Assembly (NCBI GenBank): GCA_902795275.1
Contig: CADBKQ010000017.1
Location: forward strand, 1-45,924
Length of the DNA stretch: 45,924 bases
Origin: an uncultured Eubacteriales bacterium
GTDB taxonomy: Bacteria; Bacillota; Clostridia; Christensenellales; Aristaeellaceae
Direction of reading: 5' to 3'
Made by a program: the position numbers and the translations under genes. Position 1 is the stretch's first letter, and the number at the start of each line of letters is the position of its first letter. The notes beneath the pieces were generated by a model. It worked only from the letters and a program-made list of their open reading frames with translations, had not been told where the DNA came from and made no database searches. Below, in pieces: positions 31,830 through 40,999 of the stretch.

Positions 31830-32459
31830 TTATTGCCACGGAACGTAATACCGTTGGATAGTAGCCAGATTGCCTTCTTTGTCAAAGACGACGTATACAT
31901 TGTTTTCATCGAAGGCTATGGGCCCGTTTTCCAGCCGATCCAGGAATTCCTCCAACGTGCGCACAAAGGGAAGCTCCACCATGCCGCCGTCGCCTTCATT
32001 GATATAGTCCAGAAACAGCAGGGAATCCTTGACCGGGCATTCAATCACCGCCGCTGTACGCCATACATAATCGTCATCGCAGCCGGTTCTGTAATCGCCG
32101 TTCAAATCTTTCAAAAGGAAAACGTAACCCCATTTATCTTCATGATTGATGGTGTACGTTCCCCAGTCATTGACTTCAATCGTCTGTATCAGCACTTCAT
32201 GCCCGTCAGTGTAAATGCTGTCTCCCGGTTGGAGTGCTTCTATATCGTGATAATCAAACACTTCCGGCACGATCAGTTCCACCGTCAGGGTGTTGCTGTC
32301 CGCGTTGTAGCCCAGGATGCGGGCGTAGGACGACGTCTTTTCCAAATGCTCCGGGTTGATTTCAATCGCCATGGCGGTGATGGTATCGGCGGAGGCGGGG
32401 GAACACAAAAGCAGCAAGAGCGACAGCATGAGGACGATTGCGATGGGGCATTTCTTCAT
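31830..32459 (-). CDS. Exported protein of unknown function, between dnaK and dnaJ
   Basis: I do not recognise this 209-residue protein. It has a strong signal peptide (MKKCPIAIVLMLSLLLLLCS then PASADT). The mature part is acidic and beta-rich, with NTLTVELIVPEVFDYHD, ALQPGDSIYTDGHEVLIQTI and DKWGYVFLLKDLNGDYRTG. The early part resembles an OB-like or SH3-like barrel, but this is only an impression. It ends in KEGNLATIQRYYVPWQ. The ATG at 32459 follows AGGAGG; the frame is open 14 codons further. The gene interrupts the usual dnaK-dnaJ order and is bracketed by inverted copies D and E of a repeat, so it may be an acquired passenger. Confidence 0.7.
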   Translation of the reverse strand: MKKCPIAIVLMLSLLLLLCSPASADTITAMAIEINPEHLEKTSSYARILGYNADSNTLTVELIVPEVFDYHDIEALQPGDSIYTDGHEVLIQTIEVNDWGTYTINHEDKWGYVFLLKDLNGDYRTGCDDDYVWRTAAVIECPVKDSLLFLDYINEGDGGMVELPFVRTLEEFLDRLENGPIAFDENNVYVVFDKEGNLATIQRYYVPWQ

Positions 32460-32517
32460 ACTGCATTCCTCCTGGTGGATTGGATTTACCATTCCCTTCA
32501 ATTGGCAATGTGATATC

Positions 32518-32575
32518 CTTCTGTCAGATCCTTCGACTCCGCTCCACTTCGCTCAGGATGACAGTGCGGGGTTCG
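32518..32575 (+). repeat. Dispersed repeat family 3 (AGATCCTTCGACT type)
   Basis: The stretch CTGTCAGATCCTTCGACTCC through CTCAGGATGACAGTGCGG contains the inverted ends CTGTCA and TGACAG with an inner ATCCTTCG/CGCTCAGGAT fold. This motif is widespread between genes of gut Firmicutes. One copy is visible here, upstream of the exported-protein gene. Confidence 0.6.
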
Positions 32576-32616
32576 CGGTTTAAAAGCAAATTGGTTGTAC
32601 AGTTGCATTAAGGAAG

Positions 32617-32697
32617 AAACCCCTTTACAGCTTTCTCGGAAGGGGGTCTGGGGGGAACCGCTCTTTGGCTTCCAAAGAGCGGTTCCCCCCAGAAAAA
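32617..32697 (-). repeat. Palindromic repeat family 1, copy E
   Basis: A perfect 21-bp stem (32648-32668 with 32672-32692) is preceded by CTTTCTCGGAAGGGGGT and followed by AAAAA. It is inverted relative to copy D. It begins 15 bases beyond the dnaK stop. Confidence 0.9.
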
Positions 32698-32711
32698 TGT
32701 CACTCGTTCCC

Positions 32712-34806
<2,095 letters not shown>

Positions 34807-35403
34807 TCATTCCGCTACGACTTTTACCATAGCATGGCGAAGTACGTAATCGCCCATCCTGTACCCCTTCTGCAAGACCGCGCAGACGGTGCCGGGCTCG
34901 CCCTCGTCGGCGGTTCCCTGCATCACGGCGTTTTCCAGGTTGGGGTCGAACTTTTCGCCGGGCCGGTCGATGGCCGTGACGCCCCGCTTTTCCAGGGTTT
35001 CCATCAGCTGCTTGTAAACCAGCTTCACGCCGGTCATCAGCGTTTCGTCGCTGCTGTCCTGGGCGATGGCGCGTTCCAGGTTATCCACCACGGGAAGCAG
35101 TTGCTTGATGAACTCCCGCGCTCCGTCCTCAAAGGCTTCGGCCCGGGTGGCCTTGGTGCGGCGGCGGAAGTTTTCAAAGTCCGCCTGCACCCGCTGGGCC
35201 AGGTTCAGGTATTCCTCCGCCTGGGCCTGGGCGGCGGCCAGGGGATCGTCCGCCGGGGCTTCGGCGGCCTCCGCCGCTTCCACGTCCAGCGCGCCGTCAT
35301 CGGGCGTTTCGGGCGCGGACTGCTGTTCTTCCGTTTCCTCCACGGGCAGCTCGTCGGTCACTTCTTCGGGTTCCTGGTCGGTTTTTTTCTTCTTATCAAA
35401 CAT
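34807..35403 (-). CDS. grpE: Nucleotide exchange factor GrpE
   Basis: The 198-residue protein has a long acidic disordered N-terminus (KKKKTDQEPEEVTDELPVEE). A coiled-coil follows (LAQRVQADFENFRRRTKATR), then the C-terminal beta domain with LMETLEKRGVTAID and the closing VLQKGYRMGDYVLRHAMVKV. It dimerises and releases ADP from DnaK. I chose the ATG at 35403 because GAGGAA lies 6 bases upstream; the alternative at 35424 touches the hrcA stop and lacks a binding site. Second gene of the hrcA operon. Its stop is at the very edge of a family 2 repeat. Confidence 0.95.
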   Translation of the reverse strand: MFDKKKKTDQEPEEVTDELPVEETEEQQSAPETPDDGALDVEAAEAAEAPADDPLAAAQAQAEEYLNLAQRVQADFENFRRRTKATRAEAFEDGAREFIKQLLPVVDNLERAIAQDSSDETLMTGVKLVYKQLMETLEKRGVTAIDRPGEKFDPNLENAVMQGTADEGEPGTVCAVLQKGYRMGDYVLRHAMVKVVAE

Positions 35404-35424
35404 GTCGCATTCCTCGTTTATCAT

Positions 35425-36444
35425 TTATTCTCCCAGCATATCGGTCAGCGCCCCGCCGATGGCGGACAGGGCGGAAAGCACGCTGCCGTAGGGCATCCGG
35501 GTGGGCCCGATGACGCCCACGTAGCCGTGGTGTCCGCGGCCTACCTGATAGCTGACCGTGACCACGGAGCAGTCCGCCATTTCGGGCATCCCCGTTTCCG
35601 GGCCGATGCGCACGCAGCAGGCTTCGTCCGGGCCGGAGAGCAGGGCCATCAGCTTTTCCTTTTCTTCCAGCACGGACAGGAACGCCCGCGCCTTTTCCAC
35701 GTCGGAGTATTCCGGGTAGTTCAGGATGTTGTGGCTGCCGCCCACGGTGACGGAATCGGTGGCACTCTGCCGGGCCATCTGGGCCGCTAACTCCGCGATG
35801 CCCTGAAGCACCTGCGCGTCGCCGCCCATCTGCCGGGAGTAGGCCCCCAGCATTTCCTGAACCTCTTGCAGCGTCCGGCCTTGCAGCCGTTCGGTGAGCA
35901 TCCGGGAAATGGCGTAGAGCGCGTCGCCGTCCAGGCTTTCGGATACGTGGATCACGGTGTCCCGGATGGCGCCGGTGTCGGTGACGATCACCAGCAGCGC
36001 CGCGCCCCGGGGCATGGGCACCAGTTGCAGCGTGGACACCCGCAGCTCCAATTGCTTGGGCATCATCACCACGGCGGTGTACCGCGTAAACTCGGAAATC
36101 GCCTGGGCCGCACTGGTGATCACGTCCTCCACCTGCCGCACGCGCCGGGAGAAAAACTCCCGCGCCTCGGGGTTCTGGGGAAGCGCGCCGCCGCTCAGCA
36201 GTTCGTCCACATATAAGCGGTAGGCTTTCAGGCTGGGTACCCGGCCCGCCGACACGTGGGGCTGGGCCAGATAGCCCAATTCCTCCAGGTCGCTCATCTC
36301 GTTCCGGATGGTGGCGCTGGAGAGGCCGGTTTCATACTTGCGGGAAATGGTGCGGCTGCCCACCGGCATGGCCGTGAGGATGTAGTCGTCGATGATGGCC
36401 CGCAGGATGCGTTCCTTGCGCGCATCCATTTCGTGGCTCGCCAC
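35425..36444 (-). CDS. hrcA: Heat-inducible transcription repressor HrcA
   Basis: The 339-residue repressor shows the N-terminal winged helix (ERILRAIIDDYILTAMPVGS, RKYETGLSSATIRNEMSDLE) and the HrcA hallmark GYLAQPHVSAGRVPSLKAYR. The GAF-like middle domain follows, with a C-terminal end VSYQVGRGHHGYVGVIGPTR. It binds CIRCE elements together with GroESL and represses heat-shock operons. Its start is a GTG at 36444 with AGGAGG 8 bases upstream; an ATG five codons later lacks good spacing. The CIRCE at 36485-36511 directly precedes it, showing autoregulation. Confidence 0.97.
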   Translation of the reverse strand: MASHEMDARKERILRAIIDDYILTAMPVGSRTISRKYETGLSSATIRNEMSDLEELGYLAQPHVSAGRVPSLKAYRLYVDELLSGGALPQNPEAREFFSRRVRQVEDVITSAAQAISEFTRYTAVVMMPKQLELRVSTLQLVPMPRGAALLVIVTDTGAIRDTVIHVSESLDGDALYAISRMLTERLQGRTLQEVQEMLGAYSRQMGGDAQVLQGIAELAAQMARQSATDSVTVGGSHNILNYPEYSDVEKARAFLSVLEEKEKLMALLSGPDEACCVRIGPETGMPEMADCSVVTVSYQVGRGHHGYVGVIGPTRMPYGSVLSALSAIGGALTDMLGE

Positions 36445-36484
36445 GGAGCAGCCCTCCTTTCCGAAGTTTTGCTTCTCTGTGTTG

Positions 36485-36511
36485 TTAGCACTCTCACTCG
36501 TTGAGTGCTAA
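36485..36511. promoter_or_regulatory. CIRCE operator
   Basis: TTAGCACTC, 9-base spacer, GAGTGCTAA: the canonical CIRCE with no mismatch, about 40 bases ahead of the hrcA start and just past the predicted transcription start. Confidence 0.98.
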
Positions 36512-36521
36512 CCACGGGTAT

Positions 36522-36550
36522 AAGATAACACGTTTCCATGGAAATGTCAA
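36522..36550 (-). promoter_or_regulatory. hrcA operon promoter
   Basis: On the minus strand: TTGACA (36545-36550), a 17-base spacer, TATCTT (36522-36527), with CIRCE beginning about 11 bases downstream. Confidence 0.8.
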
Positions 36551-36616
36551 TAGTTTAGGAAAAAATATTTCAAAGCGCATGATGCGGCTTAATTTGCAAT
36601 TTTTTTAAAAAACCTA

Positions 36617-36645
36617 TTGACAAGTCCCCCGATTTTGCATATAAT
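36617..36645 (+). promoter_or_regulatory. Promoter of the tRNA cluster
   Basis: A perfect consensus: TTGACA (36617-36622), 17-base spacer, TATAAT (36640-36645), 40 bases ahead of the first tRNA, divergent from the hrcA promoter. Confidence 0.92.
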
Positions 36646-36685
36646 AACATTCGTCGGTTGCGAGACAGCACCGATGAAGAACCTT

Positions 36686-36762
36686 CGGGGTGTAGCGCAG
36701 TCTGGCAGCGCGCCTGGTTTGGGACCAGGATGTCGGGGGTTCAAATCCCTTCACCCCGACCA
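36686..36762 (+). tRNA. tRNA-Pro (anticodon TGG)
   Basis: Acceptor CGGGGTG pairs with CACCCCG, the anticodon loop is TTTGGGA in a CCTGG/CCAGG stem, the T-loop is TTCAAAT, and CCA is encoded. Confidence 0.96.
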
Positions 36763-36798
36763 TTCATGGCAAGTGAAGGGTGAGAAGGACGACATCAT

Positions 36799-36871
36799 GG
36801 CCCTGTGGTCAAGTGGCCTAAGACACCGCCCTTTCACGGCGGTAACTCGGGTTCGAATCCCGGCAGGGTCA
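36799..36871 (+). tRNA. tRNA-Glu (anticodon TTC)
   Basis: Acceptor GGCCCTG pairs with CAGGGTC, the anticodon stem CCGCC/GGCGG holds CTTTCAC, and the T-loop is TTCGAAT. CCA is not encoded. Confidence 0.94.
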
Positions 36872-36911
36872 TCCTTTCCTTCAACTCCAGCATAGGGTTC
36901 CGGGGAACCAA

Positions 36912-36985
36912 GGGCCATTAGCTCAGTTGGTCAGAGCAGTCGGCTCATAACCGATCGGTCCGGGGTTCAAGTCCCTGATGGCCCA
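36912..36985 (+). tRNA. tRNA with CAT anticodon (elongator Met, or Ile2)
   Basis: Acceptor GGGCCAT pairs with ATGGCCC and the anticodon loop is CTCATAA in a TCGG/CCGA stem. A CAT tRNA may be elongator Met or, with lysidine, Ile2. Sequence alone does not settle this, though the body is not that of initiator tRNA. No CCA encoded. Confidence 0.9.
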
Positions 36986-36993
36986 TCTATCAT

Positions 36994-37071
36994 GGCCCGG
37001 TAGTTCAGTCGGTTTAGAATGCCAGCCTGTCACGCTGGAGGTCGAGGGTTCGAGCCCCTTCCGGGTCGCCA
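36994..37071 (+). tRNA. tRNA-Asp (anticodon GTC)
   Basis: Acceptor GGCCCGG pairs with CCGGGTC, anticodon loop CTGTCAC, T-loop TTCGAGC, discriminator G and encoded CCA. Confidence 0.95.
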
Positions 37072-37093
37072 TTTTCTCTCCCATTTGGGTGAT

Positions 37094-37166
37094 GCTGGTG
37101 TAGCTCAATTGGCAGAGCAGCTGATTTGTAATCAGCAGGTTGCGGGTTCAAGTCCCTTCACCAGCT
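37094..37166 (+). tRNA. tRNA-Thr (anticodon TGT)
   Basis: Acceptor GCTGGTG pairs with CACCAGC, anticodon loop TTTGTAA in CTGAT/ATCAG, T-loop TTCAAGT. CCA is not encoded. Confidence 0.94.
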
Positions 37167-37212
37167 CTTTCCCCTGCTTCGTCTCGGGAACGCATCTTCA
37201 CAATTTATCCGT

Positions 37213-37297
<85 letters not shown>

Positions 37298-37304
37298 TCA
37301 AAAT

Positions 37305-37391
37305 GCGGGAATGGCGGAATTGGCAGACGCGCATGATTCAGGTTCATGTGTACGTACGTACTTGCAGGTTCAAGTCCTGTTTCCCGCACCA
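37305..37391 (+). tRNA. tRNA-Leu (anticodon CAG), integration target
   Basis: A class II tRNA: acceptor GCGGGAA pairs with TTCCCGC, anticodon loop TTCAGGT, long variable arm, T-loop TTCAAGT, encoded CCA. Its 3' end is 71 bases from the end of an integrase gene, so the element to the right is inserted here. Confidence 0.94.
37369..37391 (+). other. Putative attachment site (3' end of tRNA-Leu)
   Basis: The T-arm and acceptor of tRNA-Leu face a tyrosine integrase gene whose 3' end lies 72 bases away, the classical attL/attR arrangement. I see no second copy of this stretch within the window, so the far end of the element lies beyond 45924 or its repeat is short. Confidence 0.5.
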
Positions 37392-37394
37392 CGG

Positions 37395-37427
37395 AACCCT
37401 TGAGAAATCAAGGGTTTCTTCATTTTT
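37395..37427 (+). terminator. Terminator of the tRNA cluster
   Basis: AACCCTTGA (37395-37403), GAAA loop, TCAAGGGTT (37408-37416), then TCTTCATTTTT. It lies four bases after the tRNA-Leu CCA, just inside the inserted element, so the element supplies the terminator. Confidence 0.85.
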
Positions 37428-37462
37428 GGAACCCCTCATACGCCAACCGCACGCCAACCGCT

Positions 37463-38596
37463 TTAGAGGGCCTCGATGAACGCCTGCATCCGATTCGCGC
37501 TTTCCCTTTTCATCGTTTCGGTCACATGAGCGTACCGATCCAGCGTGAAGGCGGCGGTGAAGTGGCCCATGTTCTCCTGGAGGGTCTTCACGTCGTCACC
37601 GGCCCGAAGAGAAGAAACCGCGAATGTGTGTCTCAAATCGTGGAAACGGTGATGTTCAATCCCAGCTCCGGTCAAAACCTTCTGGAGAATTTTCCATACT
37701 GTCGGCTGCGACAGATGGCTACCATCCGCATGAGTAAAGACCAGACCAGGAAATCCCCCATCATTCCAAACATCCCCTGCCTCAGTACGCTGCTGCTCTT
37801 GGAACTTTTTGTGTTCCTTGAGAACCTCCATGATGAAAGGTGCAGGAGCGATGGTGCGGGGCTTGTCATTTTTCAGCGTCCCAAACTTGAAAGCGCCGCC
37901 TTTCTTGCGCGGCTGGAGCAGCTGCTTTTTTACATGGATCACACCCATTTCAAAATCCACGCAGTCCCAGGTCAGCCCCAGCAGCTCACCGGAACGCATC
38001 CCGGTAAACAAGGCGGTTTTGAACAAAGCCTCATGCTCGTGACCTTCCAGGTATTTCATCAGTTTCGTCAGGTCCGGTGTGTCCAGCGGGGTGATCTCCT
38101 TTTGAGTGATCCGGGGCAGGATGCAGGCTTCCGTGGGATTTTTGGCGATACAGCCCACCCTGACGGCAATATCCAAGGCTTTGTGCAGGCACCCGTGGGT
38201 GTTTTTCACGGATTTGGGACTCAGCCCACCGTCAATCAGATTGTTGTACAGCTTCTGGATTGCGGGCGGCTTTAGACCGGACAGCTTGATTTCTCCAAGG
38301 GTTGGGTTGATATACAGCCGAACCTGAAGCTCATAGTTGTCCGCCGTCCCCTGCTTTACGTTTCCAAGGTAATCGCGCTGCCAGATGGTCAGCCATTGGG
38401 AAACCGTCATCCCACTGTCCTCGATGTATTCCTCACGGTCAATTTGGGAGAGGGCTTCCGTCAGCTTTTTTCTGACTTCTGCCTGCGTTTTCCCATAGAT
38501 GGAATGCCTTTTTCCATTCACAGTGTACCTTGCTTCCCAGGTACCGTTATCCCGTTTATAGATATTTCCTTCGCCATTAGCACGTTTCTTCGCCAT
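37463..38596 (-). CDS. int: Tyrosine integrase of the tRNA-Leu element
   Basis: The 377-residue recombinase has an N-terminal AP2-like arm-binding domain (GEGNIYKRDNGTWEARYTVN) and a SAM-like core-binding domain (TVSQWLTIWQRDYLG). The catalytic domain carries the Arg in LFTGMRSGELLGLTW, HxxR in HHRFHDLRHTFAVSSL, GH in NMGHFTAAF, and the nucleophile Tyr in LDRYAHVTET. It excises and integrates the element at tRNA-Leu. The ATG has GGAGG 6 bases upstream and overlaps the excisionase-like gene by 20 bases. The tandem CGCCAACCG motif at 37441-37460, next to the attachment site, could be an arm-type binding site. Confidence 0.95.
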   Translation of the reverse strand: MAKKRANGEGNIYKRDNGTWEARYTVNGKRHSIYGKTQAEVRKKLTEALSQIDREEYIEDSGMTVSQWLTIWQRDYLGNVKQGTADNYELQVRLYINPTLGEIKLSGLKPPAIQKLYNNLIDGGLSPKSVKNTHGCLHKALDIAVRVGCIAKNPTEACILPRITQKEITPLDTPDLTKLMKYLEGHEHEALFKTALFTGMRSGELLGLTWDCVDFEMGVIHVKKQLLQPRKKGGAFKFGTLKNDKPRTIAPAPFIMEVLKEHKKFQEQQRTEAGDVWNDGGFPGLVFTHADGSHLSQPTVWKILQKVLTGAGIEHHRFHDLRHTFAVSSLRAGDDVKTLQENMGHFTAAFTLDRYAHVTETMKRESANRMQAFIEAL

Positions 38597-38927
38597 AATG
38601 TCCTCCGTTCTTCAACCAAACGGACAGCACGAGCTTAGAAATCAGGATTTTCTTTCCCACGTTGATGGCCGGAATACTTCCGTCCCGGATCAGGCTGTAC
38701 ACCATCGGTTTGGACACTCCCAGGATTTCAGCCGCTTCGCTGACCGTTAAGGTTTGTTTTGTGCCTGGCGACATATCAATCTGTGCTATTTCGTTGTCAA
38801 GGTTCACGCGGGGATTGTTTTGCTCCCTGCGGCGCTGCAAACTCTGAATCGCAATTTCAACAATTTGCACCACCTGATCCTGACTATACAACGGCACATC
38901 CTTTTCAGTCAACGATGTCGGTTTCAA
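38577..38927 (-). CDS. xis: Excisionase-family helix-turn-helix protein
   Basis: The 116-residue protein ends in a MerR-like excisionase domain: QTLTVSEAAEILGVSKPMVY then SLIRDGSIPAINVGKKILIS. The N-terminal half is helical and charged. It overlaps the integrase start by 20 bases, as expected for an excision factor. The start is TTG at 38927 with GGGAGGG about 8 bases upstream, only three bases beyond the stop of the next gene. A role in excision is inferred from domain and position. Confidence 0.8.
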   Translation of the reverse strand: MKPTSLTEKDVPLYSQDQVVQIVEIAIQSLQRRREQNNPRVNLDNEIAQIDMSPGTKQTLTVSEAAEILGVSKPMVYSLIRDGSIPAINVGKKILISKLVLSVWLKNGGHYGEETC

Positions 38928-38930
38928 AGG

Positions 38931-39176
38931 CTATCCCTCCCTGAATATATCTGTTTGATACTGGCTGCTTCTGTGTTCTTCACGATCATTCGGAAGAACC
39001 TTGAGAAAGCGGAATAATTCTGATTTGGCGATCCGATAGGAACGCCCGACTTTTACGCCATGCAGTTGTTTTTCTCTGATGAGTTTACAGCAGGTTTTGG
39101 AACAAATCCCAAGAACTGAACTGACCTCATCCACTGTCATTACGCTGGGTAATTCTTCAAGTGATAATCGGCTCAT
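38931..39176 (-). CDS. Second small excisionase-like helix-turn-helix protein
   Basis: The 81-residue protein has the HTH_17-type domain SVMTVDEVSSVLGICSKTCC then KLIREKQLHGVKVGRSYRIA, close to the excisionase protein downstream. I chose the ATG at 39176 because GGAGGGG lies 3-4 bases upstream and the domain starts there; the frame extends 95 codons further with no domain. With xis and int it makes a three-gene minus-strand unit. Which of the two HTH proteins directs excision is unknown. Confidence 0.75.
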   Translation of the reverse strand: MSRLSLEELPSVMTVDEVSSVLGICSKTCCKLIREKQLHGVKVGRSYRIAKSELFRFLKVLPNDREEHRSSQYQTDIFREG

Positions 39177-39663
39177 ATTCCCCTCCAGCGTTCTGAAAGC
39201 CAGCATCAGGCGCACCGCAATACGCCTGATGCCAGCCGAAGTAATCATGATTGTTTTGCCGTATTTGCCACGCCCCCCGGCAGGCTCCTTTCGGAACCAG
39301 GGCATATTACAGGCTGCGGCCAGCTTTACCGCAACATAGCCCCGCCGTGCCGATGCTTTCCCAAAACTATCGTACACCGCAGGGACTCCCCCCAAGTCAT
39401 TGACGGGCTGTGAAGAAGTCTCATTATACCTATGAGGGCTCATGGCGGGCCTGCTTGCCACGGCAGGCTGAATGAACAGCTTTTCCCGCTCCGGCTAATA
39501 CCATCGTCGCGCAGTGTCATTCTCGCTCCTCCCCATAGGGAACTGTACCTGTAATATGGTATGTGAAGTTGTCAAGGTTCTTTTCGGCAAACGAACAGAT
39601 ATGCCGATTTATGTAAAACTGGAAAAAGACTGAACTTTTCCGTTTTACGCAAGGTAATAGGTT
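39177..39663. other. Gap without a supported gene, with hairpins
   Basis: No convincing gene is seen. Stem-loops are GCATCAGGCG/CGCCTGATGC (39203-39232) and GCCTGC/GCAGGC (39446-39465). An open frame continues upstream of the HTH gene on the minus strand, but it has no start with a ribosome binding site and no domain. It may be leader RNA or decayed element sequence. Confidence 0.5.
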
Positions 39664-39969
39664 TTAGCTGGCCGGTGGAGCATTTTCCTCCATGACCCGC
39701 ACAAGGTTGGTAAGCGCGTCCACATATCGACCAGACAGAAAGCTGATTTGAATGCTGCGGCGCTCATCCAGGCCAAGCAGGTAATCCGAAGAAACGCGGA
39801 AGTACATTGCCATATCGACCAGAACATCCAAAGGTGGGGTGGCTGCTGCCAGTTCCCAGTTTTTTAAGCTGGTGCGGCTGACGCCTAATGCGTCGGCCAG
39901 AGCATACTGGGAGATGCCTTGCAATGAACGCAGCTGTTTCAGCCTTTGACTGAACACGCTCCGATCCAT
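39664..39969 (-). CDS. XRE-family repressor-like regulator
   Basis: The 101-residue protein has an HTH_3 domain: FSQRLKQLRSLQGISQYALA then DALGVSRTSLKNWELAAATP, followed by DVLVDMAMYFRVSSDYLLGL, typical of small Cro/CI-like proteins. The C-terminal 30 residues are helical. I chose the ATG at 39969 after AAGGGGGG; a TTG precedes it by one codon. It is divergent from another XRE gene at 40384, and palindromic sites lie in the gap. It probably controls the element, but its targets are not shown. Confidence 0.85.
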   Translation of the reverse strand: MDRSVFSQRLKQLRSLQGISQYALADALGVSRTSLKNWELAAATPPLDVLVDMAMYFRVSSDYLLGLDERRSIQISFLSGRYVDALTNLVRVMEENAPPAS

Positions 39970-40107
39970 CAACTTGCATCCCCCCTTGCTTTACCACCGT
40001 TATTGTACAGCAAAGGATTCCTTTGTGGTATGACCAAACCAGGCCAAGTTTTGGCCCAAAGATTCCATGCTAAATGCATGTCGATTCTATATTTCATGAT
40101 ATAAAAA

Positions 40108-40149
40108 TCCTCCAATCCATTTTGCTTAGAGACAAAATGGATTGGAGGA
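40108..40149 (-). terminator. Perfect 17-bp hairpin with T-run in the leader of the XRE gene
   Basis: TCCTCCAATCCATTTTG (40108-40124) pairs with 40133-40149 across an 8-base loop. On the minus strand it is followed by TTTTTATATC. No minus-strand gene ends before it, so it lies in the leader of the gene at 39664-39969, where it would act as an attenuator. Confidence 0.7.
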
Positions 40150-40195
40150 CTACGAGAAGCGCAGCAGTAGAATACAGACTGACTATTTCTGACGA

Positions 40196-40209
40196 TGCAA
40201 TAAATTGCG
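40196..40209. promoter_or_regulatory. Putative XRE operator, imperfect copy
   Basis: TGCAATAAATTGCG matches the palindrome core CGCAATATATTGCG at 40287-40300 in 12 of 14 bases. Confidence 0.5.
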
Positions 40210-40284
40210 GGTGGAAGGGTGAATTGTCCTACCGGGCGCTGCGAAAATAATTTGAGCAGCGCAATTTCTCCCTGTCACACTCTT

Positions 40285-40302
40285 TACGCAATATATTGCG
40301 TA
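40285..40302. promoter_or_regulatory. Putative XRE operator, perfect 18-bp palindrome
   Basis: TACGCAATATATTGCGTA lies between the two divergent XRE genes. A related site is 90 bases away and a half-site GCGCAATT is at about 40258. Confidence 0.6.
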
Positions 40303-40383
40303 TCTTGTCGAATCGTGTTACGTTCACTCCTCCTTCGGCTTATTGTAAAATAAGTAATAAAATATTAGCTGGGGTGAATTATT

Positions 40384-40728
40384 GTGCGTATCCCTGCCGA
40401 GATTTTAGGAAGCGCGATCCGGCGTGCAAGGCATCAAATGAAATGGTCCCAAGAGAAATTATCAGAGGCATCCGGAGTAGATATACGAACGATCAGCAAC
40501 ATCGAAAGGAATGTGGGAAACCCAACGTACGAAAACCTCTATTCCTTAATTCAGGTGCTCGAAATAGACTCACGGGAAATATTTAATTATGATGAGATGC
40601 ACAATGCCCCTACCGCTTTCCACTTGCAGCAGTTACTATGTGGATGCTCCGAGCATGAAGCGAAAATACTAATGGATATTTCAAAAACGGTGCTGAAAGG
40701 TATGCGCGAAGATGAACCAACGAAATAA
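40384..40728 (+). CDS. XRE-family regulator, divergent
   Basis: The 114-residue protein carries an HTH_3 domain: LGSAIRRARHQMKWSQEKLS then EASGVDIRTISNIERNVGNP, followed by a dimerisation tail (LQQLLCGCSEHEAKILMDIS). The start is GTG at 40384, with GGGGTG upstream. Together with the XRE gene on the other strand it may form a lysogeny-type switch of the element. It is the only plus-strand protein gene in the right-hand element. Confidence 0.85.
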   Translation: MRIPAEILGSAIRRARHQMKWSQEKLSEASGVDIRTISNIERNVGNPTYENLYSLIQVLEIDSREIFNYDEMHNAPTAFHLQQLLCGCSEHEAKILMDISKTVLKGMREDEPTK

Positions 40729-40765
40729 GCCTGCATTTCCTGTGTTGGAGATGCAGGCTTGTCGG

Positions 40766-40942
40766 TTATCCGCTAATTTCTTTCTCTTTTTCCATCAGCA
40801 TTTTCTTATCCACAAAACTGATGATAAATTCTTTCCTACACCAATGGCAGTATAGTGGAAAGTGAATCAGCGTAGTATTTTCATATACCTTGATCCTGCT
40901 TTTCCTTTTACACCCTGGGCAATACAGCCAAATATCATCCAT
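40766..40942 (-). CDS. Cysteine-rich KTR-type small protein
   Basis: The 58-residue protein begins MDDIWLYCPGCKRKSRIKVY and continues TLIHFPLYCHWCRKEFIISF: two CxxC pairs with the KxR and FPLYC signature of the Cys-rich KTR family. This family is common on Tn916-like and other Firmicutes conjugative elements; its function is unknown to me. The ATG at 40942 follows GGAGGAG. Its leader contains a 10-bp inverted repeat ending just before the ribosome binding site. It is a carried element gene, convergent with the XRE gene at 40384. Confidence 0.82.
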   Translation of the reverse strand: MDDIWLYCPGCKRKSRIKVYENTTLIHFPLYCHWCRKEFIISFVDKKMLMEKEKEISG

Positions 40943-40960
40943 ATTCTCATCTCCTCCTCG

Positions 40961-40999
40961 CCTAATACGGCTCTGCGGCCAGCGTCTGACCGTATTAGG
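40961..40999 (-). promoter_or_regulatory. Inverted repeat in the leader of the KTR gene
   Basis: CCTAATACGG (40961-40970) and CCGTATTAGG (40990-40999) are perfect 10-bp arms with a 19-base loop. The inner arm ends a few bases before the ribosome binding site, so it could be an operator or a translation-control hairpin. The loop sequence CTCTGCGGCCAGCGTCTG is echoed at about 41150-41168. Confidence 0.5.

Noticed and set aside
39177..39461. N-terminal extension of the small HTH protein (95 extra codons)
   Set aside because: No domain, no ribosome binding site at the far start, and a good site precedes the internal ATG at 39176.
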